A stretch of DNA of 64,000 nucleotides from Acinetobacter sp. C26M. Its GTDB lineage: Bacteria; Pseudomonadota; Gammaproteobacteria; Pseudomonadales; Moraxellaceae. The DNA lies in contig NZ_CP098478.1 in assembly GCF_023702675.1 (NCBI RefSeq), positions 2,542,001 to 2,606,000 on the forward strand, given 5' to 3'. The position numbers were made by a program, and so were the translations under genes. The notes beneath the pieces were generated by a model, which worked only from the letters and a program-made list of their open reading frames with translations, made no database searches and had not been told where the DNA came from. Below are positions 53,502 to 63,498 of the stretch, in pieces; within the stretch, counting starts at the first letter, position 1, and the number at the start of each line of letters is the position of its first letter.

Positions 53502-53903
53502 TTAGTTATTACGTGCGTGTTGATCTTGTTGAATCAACTCAACTTTATAACCATCTGGATCTTCAACAAAAGCAATTACCGTTACACCACCCTTCATTGG
53601 ACCAGCTTCACGTACTACTTTTCCACCACGTGCTTTGATTTCTTCACATGCTTTATAGGCATCGTCAACACCAATTGCGATATGACCATAGGCATTACCT
53701 AAATCATAGCTAGCTGTATCCCAGTTATGGGTAAGCTCAAGCACGGTGTTGTTTTCTTCATCACCGTAGCCAACAAAAGCCAAAGTAAAACGCCCTTCTT
53801 CATAATCACGTTGGCGTAGCAATTTCATACCAAGTACCTCAGTGTAGAACTTCAAAGATTGTTCTAAATTACCTACTCGTAGCATCGTATGTAACATGCG
53901 CAT
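53502..53903 (-). CDS. gloA: Lactoylglutathione lyase (glyoxalase I)
   Basis: GloA converts the hemithioacetal of methylglyoxal and glutathione into S-lactoylglutathione. The 133-residue protein has the canonical metal ligands His5 (RMLHTMLRV), Glu56 ([10 protein letters not shown]), His74 ([10 protein letters not shown]) and Glu122 ([10 protein letters not shown]). The spacing equals that of E. coli GloA, which suggests the nickel-type enzyme. It starts 2 bases after ampG and so is probably co-transcribed with it. Confidence 0.97.
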   Translation of the reverse strand: MRMLHTMLRVGNLEQSLKFYTEVLGMKLLRQRDYEEGRFTLAFVGYGDEENNTVLELTHNWDTASYDLGNAYGHIAIGVDDAYKACEEIKARGGKVVREAGPMKGGVTVIAFVEDPDGYKVELIQQDQHARNN

Positions 53904-53905
53904 AG

Positions 53906-56080
53906 TTATTCACCTGTCTGTTGAGTTGTTTGGTTTTCATGATCGCGTAACAGTTTCGCGACCCATACCACTAAAACTAAAATTGGGATACCAATTAAAG
54001 TCGTCATTAAAAAGAAATTTGGATAACCGATATTGCTGACAATTGTTCCTGAATAACCACCCAATAATTTTGGCGTTAAAGTCATCAATGAACTGAAAAT
54101 CGCATATTGAACTGCGGTAAATGATACGCTGGTTAAACTTGATAAGAAGGCAATAAATGCCGCACCAGCTAAACCAGAAGCCAAATTGTCTACAATAATG
54201 GCCAAATATAACCATAACGAACTATAACTTTTAATCACTTTACCAGACAATTCAACTGTACCTTGTTGAGCTGGGTCAACCACAGCAATCGGTTGAATAT
54301 CCACATTTAAATCTGTCTCAGCATGAGATGCAGTATCGACACGATATTGTCGGGTTGCCAACAATTCACTGCCCGTATTGCTGTTTAAATTGGCCAAAGC
54401 CGTAATGGTCTTGGTCGGTGATGCCTGCAAAATTTTGCCATCTATCACACCCGTGAATAAGCCATTTTGATCAACTTTCGCCACAAACTCCTGTCCGTCT
54501 AAGGTTAAAACAACTGGGCGTTCTGCATTCAACTCTTCAGCTTTTACCCCCGCTAATTGACCTTTGATTACCAGACTTTGTTTTAGCTCTTTCGGTGTGA
54601 GTTGATCATTACCACTCATTGGTAGCAATTGAATCTGAGCTTGCTGAATGCCTACCAAATAAGGAACTTCTAATTGAACCCTAGTGTCAGCTTGGTTTTG
54701 ATACTGGGTACTCACCTGAATTGTGTGTGCTTTGGCTAAGGCTTCATTTGGGACTTGTAACTTCCAATATCCCACCTCATCAGTTTGAACCTGATAATGC
54801 TGAGCACCCACTTGGACTTCAACTTGATCCAATGGTTTGCCAGACTTCACCAACCCAATAAAGATCAAATTGGTTGAGCTTGCTAATACTGCACCCACGA
54901 ACATAAGTTTCATAATGTTCATGCGTTGTGCCAATAGACCACCTAAGAAGCCACCAATCAAACTGAATAAAACACCATAAATTTTGACTGCTTCAGCAAT
55001 CTGCTCTTTACTAAAATTTAGATCTTGATAAAACACATTTGAAATTACCCCTGCAATAATGTCAGAGATACGGAAGAAGCCAATTAACAGCAATAAAACG
55101 AGAGCCAGTTTCACCCCATAGCGTTTAAAGAAATCTAGAATCGGTGCGACCCATGTTTCTTTCGCCATTTGCTGATTCACCACACCTATTTTAACCAGCG
55201 CAAAACCGATCAATAAGGCAGATGCAGTTGCAGTTAAAAAGCGCAGCGCTTCTAAACCAAATAATGCAGCTGTGTCTTTAATTGCTGCTGCCTTGGCAAT
55301 GGCTTCTGTCACATTACCCGAATAGATATAGCTCACCACAAAAGTTGCGACCGCGATAAAGAATACAAATACCAAACGGTAGTAATCCGTGGTTTTATAA
55401 TGTTTATAAACGCGATTCACTTGCGGTTCACGAACACATAAAGTGGTAATAATACCCACCACCATCACTGCGGCCATGCTTAAATAAGTATATTTCCAAG
55501 CTTCATAAATGTAGTTGCCTTTAGCTGTGCCTAAATAGGCCGCTAAGAATAATGCACCCGCACCTGCAACAATCATCCCGATGCGGTAGCCCGCATTGTA
55601 TGTTGAAGCCAATACTGTTTGCATTTCAGTTTCAGCCAACTCAATACGATAGGCATCGATCACAATATCTTGTGTTGCAGCTGAGAAGCCCAGTAAAACT
55701 GCACCAAAGGCCATTTGGATTAAATAGCTTTGTCCAAGCGCTGGATCTGAAAAAGCCATGATACAAATTGCACAGATAATTAAACATTGTGCAATCAGCA
55801 ACCAAGCACGGCGACGACCTAAGCTTTTGGTTAAAAAAGGCACAGGTAATTCATCAATTAACGGTGCCCAAACGAATTTAAAGGAATAACCTAACGCGGC
55901 CCAACTAAAAAAAGTGACCGCACTTTTATCAATACCAGCCTCGCCTAGCCATAACGATAAGCTAGAAAAAATCAATAAAATTGGAATCCCCGCAGAGAAA
56001 CCAAGAAATAACATAATCAGAGCACGGCGATCTAAAAATGCTTTAAATGCCGAAGCCCAACCAGAGGCTTGAGTTGTCAT
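53906..56080 (-). CDS. ampG: AmpG-family muropeptide permease with large soluble insert
   Basis: AmpG imports anhydromuropeptides from cell-wall turnover for recycling, and this can affect beta-lactamase induction. AmpG signatures include [60 protein letters not shown], then LGRRRAWL, and [16 protein letters not shown]. The protein has 724 residues, against about 490-590 usual. The excess is mostly a hydrophilic beta-rich segment (about residues 410-615) inserted between late helices, containing [18 protein letters not shown] and [14 protein letters not shown], like two Ig-type repeats. The C-terminal helices resume at [20 protein letters not shown]. It precedes gloA by 2 bases. Confidence 0.92.
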   Translation of the reverse strand: MTTQASGWASAFKAFLDRRALIMLFLGFSAGIPILLIFSSLSLWLGEAGIDKSAVTFFSWAALGYSFKFVWAPLIDELPVPFLTKSLGRRRAWLLIAQCLIICAICIMAFSDPALGQSYLIQMAFGAVLLGFSAATQDIVIDAYRIELAETEMQTVLASTYNAGYRIGMIVAGAGALFLAAYLGTAKGNYIYEAWKYTYLSMAAVMVVGIITTLCVREPQVNRVYKHYKTTDYYRLVFVFFIAVATFVVSYIYSGNVTEAIAKAAAIKDTAALFGLEALRFLTATASALLIGFALVKIGVVNQQMAKETWVAPILDFFKRYGVKLALVLLLLIGFFRISDIIAGVISNVFYQDLNFSKEQIAEAVKIYGVLFSLIGGFLGGLLAQRMNIMKLMFVGAVLASSTNLIFIGLVKSGKPLDQVEVQVGAQHYQVQTDEVGYWKLQVPNEALAKAHTIQVSTQYQNQADTRVQLEVPYLVGIQQAQIQLLPMSGNDQLTPKELKQSLVIKGQLAGVKAEELNAERPVVLTLDGQEFVAKVDQNGLFTGVIDGKILQASPTKTITALANLNSNTGSELLATRQYRVDTASHAETDLNVDIQPIAVVDPAQQGTVELSGKVIKSYSSLWLYLAIIVDNLASGLAGAAFIAFLSSLTSVSFTAVQYAIFSSLMTLTPKLLGGYSGTIVSNIGYPNFFLMTTLIGIPILVLVVWVAKLLRDHENQTTQQTGE

Positions 56081-56266
56081 TGGTTATTATTTTCCATGAA
56101 CATGCGTGAATGTGCTTATTCAATCGTTTCTTGCCCTTGCTTGCAAGTTGCTTTATGCAATCATTCTTTTGTTTTGTCGATAAAAAACACAAGTTCGCTT
56201 GATCTTTAGGGCTAAAACTGTATACCTTTAATTACTCAACTTTAGTTTATTTGTTGGATAGCAACA

Positions 56267-58897
56267 GTGACCCAAAAACTCGATCAAATGACTGCAACAA
56301 CTTTATCATTAACACCAACAAACACTATCACCGCAAATATAAACTCTTTACCAAGCGCATTTGAACAGACGGACATACAAGCAACACTGATTAAAACCGC
56401 ACTACGTGCAGACCAACTCACTCATATTCCAGACTTAGCTGAAATACCAAGTTCGACCAAACGCATCAAACCGCTCAATAATTTTTTAGGGCAAGACCGT
56501 GCACGTGCCTCTGTTGAAGCAGGTATTTCACTCCCTTACTCAGGCTATAATATTTTTGCTGTTGGTACGGCTGGGCTGGGTAAACGTACAATGATCAAGC
56601 GTTTGCTACAGCAACACGCCAAAACCATGCCAACGCCTCACGATTGGGTCTATGTTAATAATTTCAAAAATCCAAGACAGCCAATCGCGCTGCACTTTCC
56701 TGCGGGCCAAGGCACCAAATTCCAAAACGCATTGCAACAAGCATGGCAAATCATTTTAAAACAGTTAGAACGCCGTTTTAGTGCAGAAAGCTATCACAAC
56801 CGTATCGAACGTATTCGCCAAGATACAGGAGATGTACAGCAGCAAGCTTTGGTTGAACTTACCAAAGAAGGTGAAGAACTTGATTTAAAATTAGTTTCTC
56901 GCAATGACAAACATGTCTTTATAGCAATGCAATTGCGCAATGATGAATATCATGAATTAACACAAAATGAACTCAATGCACTCCCAACCAAAGAGCGTAC
57001 AGAAATTAATTCCAATATTCGCTATATGGAGAAAAAGCTAGAGCGCCTAGGTTTACACTTAGGTGATTTAGAAGATGATGCACGCGACCAAGTTTCGAAC
57101 CTCAATCGAGATATTGCCACTCAAGTCGTTATGCCACGCATTGAGTCAATCCTAAATAAGAATAAAGAGGTAAAAGGCTTAGATTTGTTCCTAAAACATT
57201 ATGCCGAAGACATTATTGATAATGTTGAGTTGATTTTAGAGCAAGAAGAAGATGACTTTACCCCTGCCTTATTTAACCGTGTTCCTTCACGCTATCAGGC
57301 CAATGTAATTGTTGCCAATAAACCTAATAGCGGTGCGCCAGTTATTTTTGAGGACTTTCCAACTCACTATAACTTATTGGGTCACGTTGAGCAGTTAACG
57401 CATAATGGTACGATTACCACCGATTTCACCTTGATTCGCCCAGGGTCATTACATCAAGCCAATGGTGGCTTTCTCATGCTTGAGGCTGAACAGTTACTTG
57501 AGCAGCCATATGCATGGCAAGGTTTAAAACGTGCCTTAAAATCAGGACAACTTAAGCTCTCATCTCTAGAACACATGCTAACCTTAACAGGAAGTATTTC
57601 TATTGAGCCTGCTTCTGTTCCGCTTGATATTAAAGTCATTTTATTGGCTGAACCTGAAATTTATTATGAAATTTTAGAGCTTGAGCCAGAGTTAGGCAGT
57701 GTCTTTAAAATCCGTGCAGACTTTACCGACACATTACAACGTAATGACAGTAATGAACAAGCGTATATGCAGTTGATTGCAGATTATGTGCAAGCAGATA
57801 AACTTCTTCCATTTGATCGCTCTGCGCTCGCGGCTTTACTTACTGATTCAAGTCGCCAAGCGGAAGATCAAAGTTCGCTATCATTACATGCCTCGACATT
57901 AGGTGATTTAATTCGCGAGGCGCATCATCATGCATTTAAAGCGGATGATAAGATCGTCACAGACCAACATGTCAATCAAGCCTTACATCATCGTCAATAT
58001 CGCTTAGGCTATTTACGTGAACTATATTGGCAGGATCTGTCTCGTGGAACACAGCTTATTGAGACATCAGGACACCGTCTTGGTCAAATCAATGCCCTAT
58101 CCGTGATTCACTATGCAGATGTCGAATTTGGATTACCATCTCGCCTTACTGCTTCAGTCTATCAAGGTGGTGGAGATATCCTTGATATTGAGCGTAGCGT
58201 AGAACTTGGTGGTTCTCTGCACGCTAAAGGCGTATTGCTCATGTCGAGTTTCTTGAAAGCACATTTTGGTCGTGAGCAAATTCTACACTTCTCTGCTGCT
58301 TTAGCGTTTGAACAAAGTTATGGTCAAGTCGATGGTGATAGTGCCACGGTAGCAGAACTTTCAGCGCTTATCTCAGCGATTTGTCAAATCCCAATTGACC
58401 AATCTTGGGCAATTACAGGATCGATGAACCAGTTAGGTCAAGTACAGCCGATTGGTGGTGTCAATGCAAAAATTGAAGGCTTCTATGACGCTTGTAAACT
58501 ACAGGGCTTAACTGGCAAACAAGGTGTCATCATCCCACGTCAAAATATGCAGCACTTGATGTTACGTCAGGATGTAAGCGATGCTGTACAAGCAGGACAA
58601 TTCCATGTTCATGCGATTGATACCATTGATCAAGCCTTAGAAATTTTAATGGCGCGTCCAGTCGGAACACTCGACAAAAAAGGTCGCTATAGCAAAAACT
58701 CAATCTATGCTGCGGTGATGGAGCAACTTGAATATTGGCAAGCAATTGAAGACGGTGAAGCAGTTGAAGATGATGAGCCAAAGAAAAAGAAAAAACGTAA
58801 AAAGACCAAAAAGGATGAAGTTACATCGAAAACCGCTGAAGAAACAGCGGTTGAAGCGAAGAGCTTAAAGCCACTTGGCAAAAAGAAGCGAAAATAG
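56267..58897 (+). CDS. Lon-like ATP-dependent protease (YcbZ/LonB type)
   Basis: The 876-residue protein has an N-terminal AAA-type ATPase region with P-loop AVGTAGLGKRTMIKRLL (about residue 100) and a coiled insertion (about 190-310). The C-terminal Lon (S16) protease domain has Ser692 in VDGDSATVAELSA and Lys735 in GGVNAKIEGFYDA. The 43-residue Ser-Lys spacing equals that of classical Lon. It ends in a Lys/Glu-rich tail (DEPKKKKKRKKTKKDE). The start is GTG 56267 with TTGGA upstream; ATG 56288 has no Shine-Dalgarno. It probably degrades misfolded or regulatory proteins. The cellular targets are unknown. Confidence 0.92.
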   Translation: MTQKLDQMTATTLSLTPTNTITANINSLPSAFEQTDIQATLIKTALRADQLTHIPDLAEIPSSTKRIKPLNNFLGQDRARASVEAGISLPYSGYNIFAVGTAGLGKRTMIKRLLQQHAKTMPTPHDWVYVNNFKNPRQPIALHFPAGQGTKFQNALQQAWQIILKQLERRFSAESYHNRIERIRQDTGDVQQQALVELTKEGEELDLKLVSRNDKHVFIAMQLRNDEYHELTQNELNALPTKERTEINSNIRYMEKKLERLGLHLGDLEDDARDQVSNLNRDIATQVVMPRIESILNKNKEVKGLDLFLKHYAEDIIDNVELILEQEEDDFTPALFNRVPSRYQANVIVANKPNSGAPVIFEDFPTHYNLLGHVEQLTHNGTITTDFTLIRPGSLHQANGGFLMLEAEQLLEQPYAWQGLKRALKSGQLKLSSLEHMLTLTGSISIEPASVPLDIKVILLAEPEIYYEILELEPELGSVFKIRADFTDTLQRNDSNEQAYMQLIADYVQADKLLPFDRSALAALLTDSSRQAEDQSSLSLHASTLGDLIREAHHHAFKADDKIVTDQHVNQALHHRQYRLGYLRELYWQDLSRGTQLIETSGHRLGQINALSVIHYADVEFGLPSRLTASVYQGGGDILDIERSVELGGSLHAKGVLLMSSFLKAHFGREQILHFSAALAFEQSYGQVDGDSATVAELSALISAICQIPIDQSWAITGSMNQLGQVQPIGGVNAKIEGFYDACKLQGLTGKQGVIIPRQNMQHLMLRQDVSDAVQAGQFHVHAIDTIDQALEILMARPVGTLDKKGRYSKNSIYAAVMEQLEYWQAIEDGEAVEDDEPKKKKKRKKTKKDEVTSKTAEETAVEAKSLKPLGKKKRK

Positions 58898-58905
58898 AGC
58901 AACGA

Positions 58906-58937
58906 AAAAAGCCATGTTCTTCGGAACATGGCTTTTT
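58906..58937 (+). terminator. Bidirectional terminator with UUCG loop
   Basis: GCCATGTTC (58911-58919) pairs with GAACATGGC (58924-58932) around a stable TTCG tetraloop, with A- and T-runs on both sides. It serves the Lon-like gene and the convergent LysR gene. Confidence 0.92.
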
Positions 58938-58939
58938 AA

Positions 58940-59869
58940 TTAGGCTACGCCCTGTAAGGAGCGCCCACCAGGAAGTTGAGCAAAATATTGTTTCAGCGCA
59001 TCAATACAGCGATGCACTTTCATTGGATATTGTTCACGCTTAGATGTCAAAGCATGCAAGGTATACGCAGGTAATTGCCAATCTGGTAACACTTCAACTA
59101 AAGAACCATTAATCAATTCTTTTTGAATATCCATATATAAAATACGTGCTACGCCATGCCCTTGTTGGCATAGTGATTTTGCGACAAAGACATTATTGGT
59201 ACCTAAACGTGATTTCATATCCACATTGACGACCTCGCCACTGGTGCCATGACGAAATGCAAAATGCTGATAACCTTGCATTAACGTGATTGGAAGTAAT
59301 TCATGGTGACGTAAATCTTCTGGACGTGTAATTGGCTGAGCTTGGTTGAGATAGCTTGGCGAAGCCACCAACACCTGATCGACACGAGCTAAAGGTACAG
59401 CTGCTAATTGATGATCATCAACTTTCAGACTCATACGAATTGCAATATCAATACGCTCTTCAATTAAATCAATATAACGGTGATCGGCCTCAAAATGGAT
59501 TGCCAAGCCTTTGTGCGCTGACATCCAATGCGAAAGTGCAGGAATAACATGTAATGCCCCCAACTCTGGTGTAGTAGCAATACGTAAATCCCCGACAAGG
59601 TCATCCCGTAATTCATTGATGCGGATTTTGCCGCGTTCAGCTGCAGCCAACATTTCTTGGCAACTTAAAAAGAATGCCTGTCCTGCTTCAGTGAGACTGA
59701 GTTTTCGAGTTGAACGATGGAGTAATGTGACATCCATTTCTTGTTCTAAAGAACGGATTTGTTGACTGACTGCACTGGTTGTAATTCCTAAGTCTCTTGC
59801 TGCTCCACTAAAAGAGCTTTTTTCCACAACACAGGCAAAGACCCCCATTGCACGCAATTGATCTAGCAT
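58940..59869 (-). CDS. LysR-family transcriptional regulator
   Basis: The 309-residue protein has the LysR helix-turn-helix (MLDQLRAMGVFACVVEKSSF, SGAARDLGITTSAVSQQIRS, LEQEMDVTLLHRSTRKLSLT) followed by an effector-binding domain (from about residue 90, GDLRIATTPELGALHVIPAL). It belongs to the CrgA/AaeR-like subgroup by its N-terminus. No divergent partner gene is present, so its target cannot be inferred from position. It reads in the same direction as the NlpD-like gene, 137 bp downstream of it. Confidence 0.92.
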   Translation of the reverse strand: MLDQLRAMGVFACVVEKSSFSGAARDLGITTSAVSQQIRSLEQEMDVTLLHRSTRKLSLTEAGQAFFLSCQEMLAAAERGKIRINELRDDLVGDLRIATTPELGALHVIPALSHWMSAHKGLAIHFEADHRYIDLIEERIDIAIRMSLKVDDHQLAAVPLARVDQVLVASPSYLNQAQPITRPEDLRHHELLPITLMQGYQHFAFRHGTSGEVVNVDMKSRLGTNNVFVAKSLCQQGHGVARILYMDIQKELINGSLVEVLPDWQLPAYTLHALTSKREQYPMKVHRCIDALKQYFAQLPGGRSLQGVA

Positions 59870-60006
59870 AGACTTCCCTCTTACCTTAATTTATTAATAT
59901 GCTTATTGTTCTAATGAAAGCAATCTAATTTCAGTATACAAGGAAGTCTATTTACGCACTAGGGGATTATTAATAAATAATTGAAATATTGTTAATAATC
60001 TTAAGG

Positions 60007-60831
60007 TTAATTTGGTAAAACTGTGACTGGATTCACAGGTTTTCCATCTAAGCGGACTTGGAACTCCATCATGACACGTGAAGCACCCGATGAACCCATT
60101 TCTGCAATTTTTTGTCCCGCAGTCACAGTATCACCACTCTTCACTAACATTTTGCTGTTATGTGCATAAGCCGTGATATAACCATCGATATGTTTGACTA
60201 AAACAAGGTTACCGTACTCTTTTAGACCATCTGCCGCATAGACTACTTGCCCATTTGCTGCTGCGAAGATTGGATCCCCTTCATTACCGCCATAACGTGT
60301 TCCTTTTACATTACTCGCCATATTGTAGCTTTGAATAATTGGTCCATTCGATGGTTTCACCCAACGTAAACTCGATGCCAAGGTCGTAGATGGATTCACA
60401 GGTACAACTGGAACAACAGGTCTCGGCACGACAGGTTGTGTTTTTGGGGCAACAGGCTGCTGAGTCGGCAGGTTAATACTTTGACGTTGAATTGGTGTAG
60501 TTTGTGTCATTGCTTGAGTAGAGGTTGTACGCTGAGCTACAGAACCTTTTAGACGTAAAGACTGATTGACGTAAATTCGATAAGGTGCCGCAATACCATT
60601 CAGCGCTGCAACATCCAAGTAATTTAACCCGTAACGATTCGAAATCGCACTTAAAGTATCACCAGAGCGAACCGTATAATAGTTTGGTGCTTGCACATAA
60701 CGCGTCCCACCATTGACTTGCGGTTTAGATGCACAACCCGTCATAACTGCCACTGTTGCAACCGCCATAGACAAAACGATTGTTTTAATCATTTTCTGTG
60801 ATAGAAAAACTGAGACATGGTTTAAGTGCAT
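60007..60831 (-). CDS. nlpD: NlpD-like lipoprotein with LysM and degenerate M23 domains
   Basis: NlpD activates the amidase AmiC during septum splitting. The protein has a lipoprotein signal ending in VAVMTGC, a LysM domain (YYTVRSGDTLSAISNRYGLN...YVNQSLRL), a Gln/Pro/Thr-rich linker and a C-terminal LytM/M23 domain. The M23 zinc ligands are missing: the usual HxH site reads VMMEFQVR, as in E. coli NlpD, so it is an activator, not a protease. ATG 60831 is chosen because GAGG lies about 7 bases before it. ATG 60792 would place the start directly at the lipoprotein signal, and ATG 60843 is also possible. It lies downstream of surE. Confidence 0.9.
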   Translation of the reverse strand: MHLNHVSVFLSQKMIKTIVLSMAVATVAVMTGCASKPQVNGGTRYVQAPNYYTVRSGDTLSAISNRYGLNYLDVAALNGIAAPYRIYVNQSLRLKGSVAQRTTSTQAMTQTTPIQRQSINLPTQQPVAPKTQPVVPRPVVPVVPVNPSTTLASSLRWVKPSNGPIIQSYNMASNVKGTRYGGNEGDPIFAAANGQVVYAADGLKEYGNLVLVKHIDGYITAYAHNSKMLVKSGDTVTAGQKIAEMGSSGASRVMMEFQVRLDGKPVNPVTVLPN

Positions 60832-60889
60832 CTTCGCCCTCATCGAAAAAAACCTTAATTCATTATTACATTTGCGCCTAAGAGTACCA

Positions 60890-60919
60890 AAAAAGTGAGA
60901 AAAAACGAGTTCTCACTTT
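60890..60919 (-). terminator. Hairpin between surE and nlpD-like gene
   Basis: AAAGTGAGAA (60892-60901) pairs with TTCTCACTTT (60910-60919), and TTTTTTGG follows on the minus strand. It may terminate or attenuate surE transcription before the NlpD-like gene. Confidence 0.7.
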
Positions 60920-60950
60920 CTATATTCACAAAGTTATAACATTCATACGG

Positions 60951-61721
60951 CTAACCATTTACATGAGCATGTAAATTTTCAAGCACGGCATAATTGGTTG
61001 CATCCATCTGGATTGGTGTAATGCTGACATAACCATTCGAAACAGCAAAGAAGTCAGATTGAATCTCACTCGACATTGCCTGCGGTTCTGTAATTGCCTC
61101 ACCCGCCAACCCTATCCAGTAGACTTGACGACCTCGCGGATCAACATGGCTACTAATTGGCTTCGATTGTGCACGGCGTCCTTGGTAGGTCACCTGCGCC
61201 CCTTTAATCTGTTCGACATCTGGAATGTTGATATTAAAGATATGACGAGGCGGCAAAACAGGAAGTCCTTTCGCGATAAAATCATGCACCCATTGCGCTG
61301 CCACTGCATAATGCTGTGGGTGTTCATAAGCACGTACGTTTGATCCAGCTAAAGAAACTGCAATCGCAGGATGCTTCATCAAGCGCCCTTCAAAAGCTGC
61401 GCCCACTGTACCTGAATATAAAACGTCATCACCAAGATTTGCACCACTATTGATACCGCTGACCACTAAATCAAATTCGAAATCAAATAGCCCATTCATA
61501 GATAAATAGACGCAGTCCGCAGGCGTTCCATTGACTGCCCAGACATCTTCAGAAATTTGTATAGGACGCAAAGGGCGATCAAGTGTCAAAGCACTCGAAT
61601 AACCACTTCGCTCACTTTCTGGCGCCACTACAACCACTCGACCTAAAGGTCTTAACGCTTGCGCTAAAGCTTGTAGTCCAGGTGCAAATACACCATCATC
61701 ATTTGCGATCAAAATATTCAC
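60951..61721 (-). CDS. surE: 5'/3'-nucleotidase SurE
   Basis: SurE dephosphorylates nucleoside monophosphates and is linked to stationary-phase survival. The 256-residue protein has the metal-binding start [20 protein letters not shown] (Asp8-Asp9), the serine block [14 protein letters not shown], the [16 protein letters not shown] stretch, and [20 protein letters not shown], followed by VGAAFEGR. The start is GTG 61721, with no strong Shine-Dalgarno. The surE-nlpD order is common in gammaproteobacteria, where pcm and rpoS often follow. Here neither pcm nor rpoS is adjacent. Confidence 0.97.
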   Translation of the reverse strand: MNILIANDDGVFAPGLQALAQALRPLGRVVVVAPESERSGYSSALTLDRPLRPIQISEDVWAVNGTPADCVYLSMNGLFDFEFDLVVSGINSGANLGDDVLYSGTVGAAFEGRLMKHPAIAVSLAGSNVRAYEHPQHYAVAAQWVHDFIAKGLPVLPPRHIFNINIPDVEQIKGAQVTYQGRRAQSKPISSHVDPRGRQVYWIGLAGEAITEPQAMSSEIQSDFFAVSNGYVSITPIQMDATNYAVLENLHAHVNG

Positions 61722-62038
61722 TAGAATCTATTCTCTATTAGGACTGTAGGTATTTTCGGCCATAGCATCTATTAAATAAAGGCTAAAATACTTCAAATTA
61801 AGGCATGAAACTTAGGCAGTGGTGACACACCTGTCAAGTTTAACCTTAACCGAGTGAGTACAAAACACAGAATTCATTCTATATAGATCAAAAAATCAGG
61901 GGCGAGTCGCACATAATTTATACTCTAAGCATCAGTGACCATGTCAATAAAGCGAGATTACTCAACAGTTTTTCCATTTGAATTATTCCTTAAATTATAT
62001 ATATTTATGACTTCATCGTATTAGAAATTTATACAACC
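61722..62038. other. Intergenic region between surE and small exported protein gene
   Basis: This 317-bp gap must contain divergent promoters for surE and the small exported protein gene. I see no ORF, RNA gene or strong hairpin, and no promoter pair good enough to call. Confidence 0.4.
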
Positions 62039-62413
62039 ATGAGACATTTATCTAATTTCATTCGAATTTTTGGGGTGAGTTTCACACTTTTAGCAGCACC
62101 CAATGTTTTTGCTGATGAAGCGGTTTCTGTAAAAGAAGCAGATGCATTGATTAAAGATGATATCGCCAATGCACAAGTGCTTGTCGAAATGTGTCCTAAC
62201 TTGATTGGTAAAAATGCTAAATTTGACCAAAACATCAAAAAAATGATCGGTTCATATTTAAGTAATTATTCTGACAAATCTGCTTCTTTAGACAGCTTAC
62301 AGAAAGATGCTGAATTTAAATCTTTGCTAAAAGATGCACGTGAAGCAGCATCAGAAGTGGATAAAGCTGAACAAAAATCAGTATGTGATGAAGTCCTTAA
62401 CTTTGAAGGTTAA
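62039..62413 (+). CDS. Small exported protein, Moraxellaceae-type family (paralogue 1)
   Basis: The 124-residue protein has a signal peptide (FGVSFTLLAAPNVFA, cleavage before DEAV) and a mainly helical acidic mature part. Two Cys are present: Cys in VLVEMCPNLIGKNAKFDQNI and in SVCDEVLNF, likely forming a periplasmic disulfide. The same core (E-xCP-x-LIGK...KF...SYL/AYL...K-DARE/EARA...CDxV) occurs in the gene at 62967, so they are paralogues. I recall this resembling the MCR_0457 family, but that is not confirmed here. It has no clear Shine-Dalgarno. The periplasmic function is unknown. Confidence 0.85.
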   Translation: MRHLSNFIRIFGVSFTLLAAPNVFADEAVSVKEADALIKDDIANAQVLVEMCPNLIGKNAKFDQNIKKMIGSYLSNYSDKSASLDSLQKDAEFKSLLKDAREAASEVDKAEQKSVCDEVLNFEG

Positions 62414-62966
62414 TCACTGGTAAAATCCAATGTGGTTTTAAATATCAAGTCGTTTAAAACCACATCCTACTTAAACCTACCCATAAAACGCCTTTCAAAG
62501 CATAGCTACCAAGCATCGAGCTCACGCACCATATGGATGATATTGGCTGGACTACGAATCCCCCAAAATCCTTCTGATAAAGGCTCAATTGCATCACAAC
62601 GAACCACACCTGCTACGTTCAAATCTTCAGCAGCTTCTGAGAAATTACGGGTTATTGCTTCTGCGCTTATAGATATTTTATGTTTTCTCGCATTGTTATT
62701 TATGCTGCTCATTCAGAATACTGCTCTTGCAGCTTCATCTATTCTTATCGTAATACTAAAATTAGATTGATCTATTTTAAATCTTTTAGCTACAAGACCA
62801 CATTCAAGTGAGGCATAATTTCATTAAAGCACTGTGGTGTTTCATATTCTGAAAATTTAAAGCCACACTTTCTCCACTGTTCCTACAGCAAACATACATT
62901 TTTTAACATGCTTTTATGCTATAAGTTATTCAAATTCTTTAAGTCTTGTTCTGAGTTTGATTTATT
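62414..62966. other. Intergenic region with possible decayed minus-strand coding remnants
   Basis: The region has a 12-bp hairpin without T-tract (TGTGGTTTTAAA 62431-62442 / TTTAAAACCACA 62453-62464), probably ending the upstream gene. On the minus strand, protein-like segments appear in two frames. One ends QCFNEIMPHLNVVL (about 62820-62900). A second contains KRFKIDQSNFSITIRIDEA and then an ATG-led stretch with GVVRCDAIEPLSEGFWGIRS (62506-62712). No intact gene or good ribosome-binding site is visible. These may be remnants or chance frames. Confidence 0.3.
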
Positions 62967-63371
62967 ATGCAGAAAAATGTTTTTAAAACACTAGGTTTAT
63001 CATTTCTCATTGCTTCTAGCGCTTTAGCTCCTACAGCATTTGCGGCAGATAAAAAATCTACGGAAGCAGAAAAGATTGAGGTGACCCCAACTTCAGATAG
63101 CGTAACTAAACAAGAACTTGCTGCAATCTATGTTCTTTCTGAAATTTGCCCAAGTTTAATTGGCAAGGATTTAAAATTTAATAAAGCCTATGACAACCTC
63201 GTTAAAGCATATTTAAATAATGAATCTAATGCCGTTGAAAGCCTCAATAAACGCGTCAAAGGCAAAGACTTTCAAGAAGCATTAAAAGAAGCACGCGCTG
63301 ATGCAAAAGCAGCTTCTGATGATGATAACCGTCAGATTTGCGATGATGTTCGTAATTATTATTCAAAATAA
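62967..63371 (+). CDS. Small exported protein, Moraxellaceae-type family (paralogue 2)
   Basis: The 134-residue product has a signal peptide (TLGLSFLIASSALAPTAFA, cleavage before ADKK), a short acidic linker and the same Cys-containing core as the upstream paralogue: LSEICPSLIGKDLKFNKAYD, LVKAYLNNESNAVESLNKRV, EALKEARADAKAAS and QICDDVRNYY. It is followed by a terminator and then the D,D-carboxypeptidase gene. No enzymatic motif is visible. The conserved pair of Cys suggests a disulfide-stabilised periplasmic helix bundle. Confidence 0.85.
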   Translation: MQKNVFKTLGLSFLIASSALAPTAFAADKKSTEAEKIEVTPTSDSVTKQELAAIYVLSEICPSLIGKDLKFNKAYDNLVKAYLNNESNAVESLNKRVKGKDFQEALKEARADAKAASDDDNRQICDDVRNYYSK

Positions 63372-63407
63372 TCCGATCAATTAAGCTTCAGGTTACAATA
63401 CTGTATG

Positions 63408-63440
63408 AAAAAGCCGATTTCCCCCGTAGAAGTCGGCTTT
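63408..63440 (+). terminator. Terminator downstream of paralogue 2
   Basis: AAAGCCGATTTC (ending 63421) pairs with GAAGTCGGCTTT (63429-63440) with one G-U, and GCTTTA follows. It separates the exported protein gene from the carboxypeptidase gene. Confidence 0.75.
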
Positions 63441-63498
63441 GCTTTATCCTAAAATGCTAGGCTCGTCTGCTTCATACAAGATATTGGAACCACCTAGA

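Noticed and set aside
58780..58830. Frameshift at the A-rich run near the end of the Lon-like gene
   Set aside because: The frame stays open and gives a Lys/Glu-rich tail common in such proteins, ending at a stop just before a terminator.
60007..60831. Active zinc M23 endopeptidase
   Set aside because: The zinc-binding HxH motif is missing (VMMEFQVR), so an amidase-activator role fits better.
62432..62770. Plus-strand 112-residue open frame
   Set aside because: It begins inside a hairpin, has no ribosome-binding site, and its composition does not resemble the neighbouring genes.
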